A stretch of DNA of 64,000 nt from Diadema setosum (lineage: Eukaryota > Echinodermata > Echinoidea > Diadematoida > Diadematidae): positions 7,736,330 to 7,800,329 of the forward strand of contig NC_092702.1 in NCBI RefSeq assembly GCF_964275005.1. Reading direction: 5' to 3'. Positions 56,941 to 64,000 of the stretch are shown here, piece by piece. Made by a program: the position numbers and the translations under genes. The notes under the pieces were generated by a model. That model had not been told where the DNA came from and did not search any database. It saw only the letters and a list, made by a program, of their open reading frames with translations. Numbering within the stretch: position 1 is the first letter of the stretch; every line of letters begins with the position of its first letter.

Positions 56941-56950
56941 TGAGGTTTTT

Positions 56951-57999
56951 AGCTCACCTGAGCCAAAGGCTCAAGTGAGCTATTGCGATCGCCCTTCGTC
57001 CGGCGTCCGTCTTGCGTCGTGCGTCGTCCGTCGTGCGTCGTGCATAAACTTTTTACATTTTCATCTTCTTCTTGAAAACCCCAAGACCGATTTTCATCAA
57101 ACTTGGCAGGTAGCATCCCTAGGGGGTTAGGAACTCAATTTGTGAAAATGGGCACCATGCCCCACCCAGGGGGCCCCCAGGGGGGCCCAAACCCCCCAAA
57201 ATTAAGGAATCTGTAAAAACTTCTTTAGAACCAGAAGTGATAGAGCTAAGTTAATACTATGAGTTAGTACATTGATGACTGTAGTTTCAAGTTTGTTCAT
57301 GGTAGAATCAGGGGTGCCCCCCTTGGGACCCAGGGGAGGGGGGTGGGGAGGGGTCCTAATGGGGCCTAAATTGTACATTTTCATCTTCTTCTTGAGAACC
57401 CCATGACCCATTTTCACCAAACTTGGCAGGTAGCATCCCTAGGGGGTTAGGATCTCAATTTGTTAAAATGGGCACCATGCCCCGCCCAGGGGACCCTCAG
57501 GGGGGTCCAAACCCCCCAAAATGAAGGAATCTTTAAAAATCTTCTCTAGAATCAGAAGTTATAGAGCTAAGATAATACTATGAGTGAGTACATTAATGAC
57601 TGTAGTTTCAAGTTTGTTCATAGCAGATCCAGGGGTGCCCCTCTTGGGGGTGGGGGGGGGGGGGTGGGAAGGTCCAAATGGGGGCCTGAATTCTACATTT
57701 TCATCTTCTTCCTGAAAACCTCATGATAGATTTTCGTCAAACTTGGCAGGTAGCATCCCTAGGGGGTCAGGATCTCAATTTATCAAAATGGGCACCATGC
57801 CACACCCAGAGGGCCCCAGGGGGCCCCAACCCCCCCCCCCCCCCCAAATTAAGGAATCTTAAAAAATTTGGGCCCTTATTGTACATTTTCATCTTCTACT
57901 TGAGAATGCCTGGTCAAATTTTAGTAGAGCTGTGAATAATTTAGATTAGTGACTGCGTGAAAGGTGAACTTGCGATACTCAGGTGAGCGCTAGACCCGC
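56951..57999. repeat. Hairpin-led tandem repeat element, AGCTCACCTGAGCC family
   Basis: It starts with the palindrome AGCTCACCTGAGCCAAAGGC/TCAAGTGAGCT, then a CGTCGTGCGTCGTCCGTC run. Three units of about 300 bp follow, each with TTTTCATCTTCTTCTTGA, AAACTTGGCAGGTAGCATCC and ATGGGCACCATGCC. It ends ACTCAGGTGAGCGCT, the inverse of the start. Non-coding. Confidence 0.85.
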
Positions 58000-58753
58000 G
58001 GGTCTCTTGTTCTATGTTACATGTGATGTCTTCATGCACTGTTTTAATGGTATTCAGTAAGCACTTCTGAATTTAGACATGCCATTGTGTGTACACCCTT
58101 CAGAGATATGTTCGTGTCGGTTAGGTGCAATTGTACCTGTTGTTTGTGTTGTTTGTTTTTTATTCATCACAGGTACAAAATGTAAGAGAGGAGAAAAAAG
58201 CAGTGGTATGTCATACAGTTCCTGATAAAATTGTTTTCTTTTGTGTTAGATATGACTAAAATATAGTGGCAACTTCCAGGTAAAATAACAGGCTTTTCAC
58301 TGTCAGTATTGAGTGTGACTGCTTATTTGCCTTACCTCTCTTTCTTAGAAAAAAAAACAGAAAAAAGAAAGGGTGCTTATCGATTTGGGAGTAACCTAAT
58401 ATGAATTATCAAAACAGATAAAATGTCAATGTTATGAGATAGACTTTATGCAGATGTAATTGCCAGAGTGTAATTTCAGGCATCTGGGCAAAGAAGAAAG
58501 AAGGAAAAAAAAAGAAAACAGCAAAAGCTTCCCAGGGAATCGGAAGTTACACAAAGATAACATCTCCTTGAAGCATGCCGATATGTAAGCACTCTGAAAT
58601 ATTCTCTCATGCACTGTCACTGTGTCATGTGACCAGGCATATTTACAGTCAATACTGCTGCCATCTGACTTTGGTCCATCAGGAAATCAATGATTCGTGC
58701 AAATATGCCAAGACTAGAAGGATGATGGAACTGATTGATATCTGACATCGCGT

Positions 58754-59600
58754 TTAACCCCTTTAGTGCCAGGGACTTAACCTTATTTTAACTGGGCTAT
58801 TTGAGACCAAGTTTTTACTGGGGGGGGGGTCCCCCCTTCAGATGGCGCGATCGCCGCAAAATTTTGCCTGAACATAGAGCCAAATGTCAACTACAAGATT
58901 ACATGGTCATTCAATAGAAAAATATTGATTTTCTATTTTTAGTATATTAATTATGTAAATTAATGCATGAAATTTGTATTTTCACCTGTAACTCCATAAA
59001 AAGACTGAAGGATTGCTAAATTTTTGTTTGAGAATTCCTGAAGACACATCAAACAATTTCCTTGCAAAAAAATAGCACAATCAAAATCAATTTCTTTTGT
59101 TTTTCATTGTTGTTGTTTTTTATTTCTTATGTATTTTACTGTTTTTTTAACCTTTTGTTTTTTATTGTTTTTTGATCAAAGACTTTTGTTGCAGGCACTT
59201 TTTCAAGCTGATCTACATTAGAATTGATTAATTTTTGGTGATTAAAAGTGAAAATAATCTAATTTATATCAATGTAACAAAAGAACACAATTTGCATTGG
59301 ATTTGCATACAATATTGTGAATTTGAGCTGTTTTTGGGTTGACATGCATATGCAAATTATTACGTAACTTGGGAACGGTGTACCCGGACGTCGCAAATTT
59401 GGTCTCAAAAGATGCGGGAGACTTCAATGAAAAAAGTCACGAAATGACGCGGTGCCATCTTTTCGCGTCGCGGAATAGTGGCGCGAAATGTCGAGGGGGG
59501 GGGGTCAATTTGACCCCCCAGTTAAAATAGGGTTAAACAATTTGTACAATTGCTGTAGGGTTTGTTGTGCCAATCAACACTCGTAGCACATAAAGGGTTA
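58754..59600. mobile_element. Short MITE disrupted by a piggyBac-like MITE
   Basis: The outer sequence TTAACCCCTTTAGTGCCAGG ... GTAGCACATAAAGGGTTA matches the uninterrupted copy at 16687-16776. Its internal TTAA has been used as a target (duplicated at 58777-58780 and 59533-59536). Confidence 0.82.
58781..59532. mobile_element. piggyBac-like MITE
   Basis: The termini CCTTATTTTAACTGG and (inverted) CCCTATTTTAACTGG are bounded by TTAA on both sides. TTAA-CCYTA ends are characteristic of piggyBac elements. 752 bp, no transposase. Subterminal G/C runs (GGGGGGGGTCCCCCC and its counterpart) are notable. Confidence 0.85.
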
Positions 59601-60379
59601 GAAAGCATTATAAAAACCATCATCATATTATGTGAGGAAGTCACATGCATGAGACCTGAGAAAACTGCAAAATATTATAGACCGTCAGATCAAACATCAG
59701 AAATTTGAGACTTACTCAAAACTCCAATGTTTTGGTGTCTTCATTGCCTCCTTCCTGAATTTCAGTGTCTCAAAATGTTGTGGAATTTGAAACTCTTCAG
59801 TGTTTATAAAGCAAGGCTTAAAAGTGTTTTGATTGATCTGAATGTGTTCAGGTGTCTAAAGATTCTCCACGCATGACGACATCTGGACAGCAGAGCCACT
59901 CTTGGGCTCTAGGGCTTTTTCAACATTTCCGTCTTGACATTGCAGTGTGACAAATTGAATGTCATTCATAACCTGATATAGATCTATATAAGTAGTTCAG
60001 AGAAGAAAGCTTGAAAATCAGGAAATAGATATGGAAGCTTTATTAGACTCTGCTGATGATTTATGACATGGTAGTGGAATAACTGACCATTAGATATGAG
60101 GAAATCTCAACTGTCAAATCCCATTCCTTTTTTTTTTCACTCAAATGTCTATTATATCAAGATTTCTTGCAGTACAGAAGAGTGTACATAGGTTCTGTCC
60201 TTTATAGATTGGTATCATTATTATCAGTGGTATTATAATTAGTTGTAGTCTGACTGAAGGTGCCATAGCACAAAAACCACGACTAATCTCTCTATGTACT
60301 TAGTTTTCGTTGTAATTGTTTTTGTTTGGGAGTCCTGTAGAAGCTATTAGATCCATGTATTTCTGTGGTTACTCCTAAG
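59601..60379. other. Intergenic DNA, nothing recognised
   Basis: AT-rich unique-looking sequence without coding features, terminal repeats or microsatellites beyond a short T run. Confidence 0.6.
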
Positions 60380-60973
60380 GCGTGACAGATTTAATTTCAC
60401 GAGCGTTCGGCCGCATGGGGAACGCTCGCGTTCCTCCTTTTGTTAGGGGACGCCCCTATTCCTCCTGCGTGCAGAATGGGGGGCTTAATCCCTCTATTCA
60501 TCAGCCTAATGAGGGCGTTCCTTGGACGCAACAGAACGGACTTGCTCACAAGTCGCATTCATGGCGTTCCTTTCCGCTTTAGGAACGCAAGGATTATCCC
60601 AACCACGTGCCTTCCGCGCACGGCTTCACCTATGAAAAGAACAATTTGCGCCGGCAAGTGCACAATTTTACGGTGGACGCCAGAATTCCACATCGTTCTT
60701 GCCAGTTAAAAATAAATCGCGTGGCAAAAAACAGGGTGAGAGAAATCGCGCACTTCAGGCAGTTTACAAACGATTGCGACTCCACATGCATTTTTAATCG
60801 TCAAGTACAGTCGCCTACGCTACGGAGTAACATTGCACCAGTTCGCAAAATTCTCTCGACTCGCAGTTTCCAAGCGTCATGAACAGGGCTGGTATTCCAA
60901 AAGTTTTGCCAAAGTTTTGCGATTATTCACAAGCGAGAAGTTGCATTCTGGTTTACTTTTCGATGACATTAGT
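60380..60973. other. CpG-rich block of unknown nature
   Basis: CpG density jumps against the preceding 20 kb. Motifs such as GGGAACGCTCGCGTTCC, GGGCGTTCCTTGG and TTTAGGAACGCAAGG recur in both orientations. Open frames have no recognisable domains. It may be transposon interior or a local unmethylated region. Confidence 0.4.
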
Positions 60974-61088
60974 CAAGGCTCGACACTTACGGTGGCCCGG
61001 TGGCTCGGGGCCACCAAAAACCCACGTCGGGCCACCAAAATTTCAGAAATGAAGATTTTGGTGGCCCGATCAGGCCACTAAAAAAGTT
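60974..61088 (+). mobile_element. Left end of a GGGCCACCAAA-family transposon
   Basis: CAAGGCTCGACACTTACGGT followed by GGCCCGGTGGCTCGGGGCC and GGGCCACCAAAA in alternating orientation, as in 15117-15553. No matching right end was found before 64000, so the element is either truncated or extends past the window. Confidence 0.65.
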
Positions 61089-61703
61089 GGATGTTTGCCT
61101 TTACTTTCGAAAATGAACAGCGGTAACAATCGGCTCCGTAAGATGCTAAAATAAATGTCATATGTTTGCTCTTAATTTTGGAAATGAATAACGGTAATAT
61201 TCGACTCCGTATGATACTAAAATAAATGTCGGATGTTTGCTTATACTTTTTGAAATGAATAACGGTAAGAGTCAGCTCCGTACGGTGCTTAGATTGATGT
61301 CAGATAATATTGATTTTGCATTCGGAAATGAATTAAGGATAACATTCGGCTCCGGAAGATGCTGAAATAAATGTCGAATGTTTGCTTTGACGTTCGGAAA
61401 TGAATAATAATAATATTCAACTCCGTATGATGATAAAATCATGTTCGAAAATAAATAGCAATAACATTCAGCTCCGGAAGATGCTAAAATAAATGTCGAA
61501 TGTTTCCTCTGACGTTCGGAAATGAATCAGAGTAATATTCAATTCCATACGGTGATTAAATAAATGTCGGATATTTGCTTTACTTTCGAAAGTAAATAGC
61601 AATAACATTCAGAAGATGCCAGAATAAATGTCAGATGATTGCTTTTACTTTTGGAAGTGAATAGCAGTAACATTCTGCTCCATACCATGCTAAAATAAAT
61701 GTC
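61089..61703 (+). repeat. 71-bp minisatellite, nine units
   Basis: Units begin GGATGTTTGCTTTTACTTTC and end GATGCTAAAATAAATGTC. Unit ends fall at 61159, 61230, 61301, 61375, (deleted), 61497, 61568, 61632 and 61703. Units diverge substantially, so the array is not recent. It abuts the transposon end. Confidence 0.9.
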
Positions 61704-61732
61704 GGATATTTGTTATTCCACACTGCTCGATT

Positions 61733-61763
<31 letters not shown>

Positions 61764-63533
61764 CTACGATTCGCTATTTTAATATGCTGAAGGTTCGCTT
61801 TTCTTATAAGTTTCGAAATTTCGGACGTTATATAGCTGATTCGAAAACGAAGTTTCTTACCACGAATATGATAATTCCTTTACAGATAAACGACCCACCT
61901 TTTTTCCATTTTCGGATGAATGAACCATCTGAATATTTTTTTTTTTTCCGGAATGATGAATATCGTGCAAAGAAGTATGGAAACGATGTCACGTTCAGAA
62001 ATAAACCCATATTCCCGTCACAGGAAAAGATTCGGCGTTTTTAATTTTCTTTTAGCCAAAAATGATATAAGTTTCGTACCATGCACGTAATTCATTCTCA
62101 CATTTACGAACCTTCGGAATAATGCCACAAATGGTATTAACGAGCCCTAATACAATTTTGGATTAACAAATTTATTAGTTAAGGCATATCAAATTTGCGT
62201 GTTTTGCGGGTTCTGCAAAAAGAACCATCGGATTTACGAACCTTATTCTTCTTTCGGAATAATGAACATAAGGCAAAGGAAATAACGATGCCATAATAAG
62301 AATTCAACGTATTTTCTTGCCTCAAAGATTTTCAATACTTATTTTCCGAACTACTAACCCCCAATGTCAGACTAAAAATCCGAAAATTAAATAAGCTTTG
62401 CTTTCTGATGTTTTGTTAATCCCAGAAATTAAAAGGAACAAGTTGTGTTATTCGTTTTCAGAGTAAGGTAATTAATTTCATATCCCGATAAATGCACCTT
62501 TAGAATCACAAAATTCGTGCGGTTTCGGATTAATGAATCATATTTATTTGTCACATCAACGAATATCAATCACGGCAATCACGGCCTGTCACATTTGCCT
62601 ATCTCGTCTCACAGCGTTGTTTCACGTCCGTCCCGTTTTGTCCTTGATGGCCTGAAGGTAATGTGACTGCCGTGGTTGCCGGGAACATGGTGTAAACGCG
62701 GCTTTTAGCTTTACACAACCCAATTCCACATCTCCAAGAACCTGAAATGCTCAAAAGCGAGATTCTCTTTGCAGGTCGACTTGAGAATGGACAGGTTGGT
62801 ATTCCTCCTGTGCGGAAGCAGTCAAGCTGTAGGCCTATACATGTATCCCCTTTCCATGGTCAACTAGTCATGTGCCATCAAACAATGAAAGTATCGATCG
62901 GGCACCAGGTACACATAGTCATGAATAGACATTGCGCTAATGGGCTCACAAACTCTTTTGTTGTATACATGAATATTGTCACTGGAGGCAGGTATCTACT
63001 GAGCTGAGCCTCTATTGCTGTGTACATCTTCATTCGAGTTTTATTGCGAAACAAGCACACGCGGATTAGTAACGGCATTGCACAAAACCCAAATCTCTTG
63101 AGAGATTTTGAAAGAGCGGGATCCGAAACCTGGACCCGTTTCTAGACACTGTACGTTTTAAATTTGATTTGAAAAAACAAACGCATATTCCCCAAAGTGC
63201 ATGCAACTTTGCGATTTAAATGCAAGTGCGTTGCTGTGAAGATATGCGTGTGATTTCGTATGATTCTGTCGAGATAATTTTTCAGTGCCGACTGAGTTGA
63301 AATAGGATGTGTGATTTTCCTTCCCTAAGTCGCCATGTGATTTTGTTTTGTTTAAATTTCTATTGCCATACTCTGAAAATGAATTGTTCTCGCGCTCCGA
63401 TTCGCAACATTACCGCTCTGTACGGCGCGGGTAAGTCTGAAATAAAAAGAAGAAGAAAAATTTGTTAATCCGGAAACGACATCTTTCGGATTACTAACCT
63501 TCGTAAAGATGAATATCTTTCCATCATCGGACT
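61704..63533. other. Degenerate TTCGGAAT-rich repeat region
   Basis: After a poly-A run (61734-61759) the sequence keeps echoing the minisatellite: TTCGGATGAATGAACCATC, CGGAATGATGAATATCG, CGGAATAATGAACATAAGG, TTCGGATTAATGAATCAT. Short open frames here show no domains. Probably an old, diverged continuation of the same satellite or transposon interior. Confidence 0.5.
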
Positions 63534-63744
63534 TACTGTAAAACATGATATATTCGCGGCATGAATTTTTCGCGAATTGGAGCCGACGGCCTTTTTTGCG
63601 GCATGAAATTTTCGCGAACTGCCACTGGCATTCAGTGCATATAGTGTAAAAAAGAACTTTCGCGTGCATTTTAATTTCGCGAATCTTCACGCTCGCGAAA
63701 TTCGCGAAATTAAAATGCACGCGAACATTTCTCGTTTTACAGTA
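63534..63744. mobile_element. MITE, TTTTCGCG family, copy 4
   Basis: The ends TACTGTAAAACATGATAT and (inverted) TACTGTAAAACGAGAAATG bound 211 bp rich in TTTCGCGAA. An internal inverted pair GCGTGCATTTTAATTTCGCG / CGCGAAATTAAAATGCACGC forms a strong hairpin at about 63662-63723. Confidence 0.82.
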
Positions 63745-64000
63745 TTTAACTTTGGACTGAGATTTAAACCTTCGGAATAGCGAACTGCAGTAACAATAAT
63801 TTGCTACTATTTTTTCACTGACATTTCGTGAAGCACGATGCGTTTCGGTAGTTTGAAACGTGTAAATGTTGCAATGTCTTTCCCCTGCTAGTGCAGACTA
63901 AGTTCGGTCACGGCGAAAGTTCCGTTACGAAATAAAAAAAATATGATTCTTAAAGTCTTTTCAACAATAGCACGCTTCGGTATAGATTTTTATGCGTTTA

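Noticed and set aside
58172..58206. Exon-like segment between a CATCACAG acceptor and a GTATGT donor
   Set aside because: Only 35 bp, encodes no recognisable motif, lies 3.4 kb after the ENTPD4-like stop codon, and no partner exon was found.
61089..61703. Regular repeat spacing suggestive of a CRISPR-like array
   Set aside because: Units are contiguous 71-bp diverged repeats with no unique spacers, in an animal genome.
62747..63007. 86-codon plus-strand frame
   Set aside because: No domain, no codon bias, and embedded in degenerate repeat sequence.

Overview
The window is animal (metazoan) nuclear DNA. Three intron-rich protein genes with canonical GT-AG introns sit in AT-rich DNA packed with short inverted-repeat transposons, satellites and retroelement relics. 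The proteins are animal-type throughout. The repeats (TTTTCGCGAA-rich MITEs, hairpin-led tandem-repeat elements, CR1/L2 and Ty3/gypsy relics) resemble those of marine invertebrates, and I lean towards an echinoderm or other invertebrate deuterostome. That placement is an inference with low confidence.

Layout. (1) Bases 1-18388, plus strand: the 3' two thirds of an NSD-family histone H3K36 methyltransferase gene, 13 coding exons and about 920 codons. They encode PHD1, PHD2, an atypical Cys/His module, PHD3, PWWP, AWS, SET, post-SET, PHD4 with a C5HCH module, and a Lys/Glu-rich tail. The start and the first PWWP lie upstream of the window. (2) 18389-28244: UTR or intergenic DNA with MITEs, microsatellites and a decayed gypsy pol at 26.9-27.9 kb. 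(3) 28245-35996, minus strand: a complete six-exon BNIP1/Sec20 gene of 224 codons, an ER Qb-SNARE, with a 1.45 kb transposon in its first intron and a LINE relic in its fourth. (4) 36639-54774, plus strand: a complete ten-exon ENTPD4/7-type Golgi or lysosomal nucleoside diphosphohydrolase, 642 codons with all five apyrase conserved regions and a membrane segment at each end. It is head-to-head with BNIP1, with 642 bp between the two start codons. (5) 54775-64000: no convincing gene; tandem-repeat elements, a nested MITE pair, a 71-bp minisatellite and a CpG-rich block.

The genes do not form a pathway. NSD acts on chromatin; BNIP1 and the ENTPD4-like enzyme both work in the early secretory or endomembrane system and may share a promoter. 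The combination matters for synteny: human NSD1, NSD2, NSD3, BNIP1, ENTPD4 and ENTPD7 all lie on the chromosomes of the FGFR paralogon (4p, 5q, 8p, 10q), so this window looks like a compact pre-duplication copy of part of that linkage group.

I found no prokaryote-like system, CRISPR array or new enzyme system. The most notable structures are a 1 kb inverted repeat inside the NSD gene, several transposons datable by nesting with readable target-site duplications, a set of elements sharing CAGGGCT-type ends but carrying different subterminal motifs, and DR1-like AGGTCA arrays carried by repeats.
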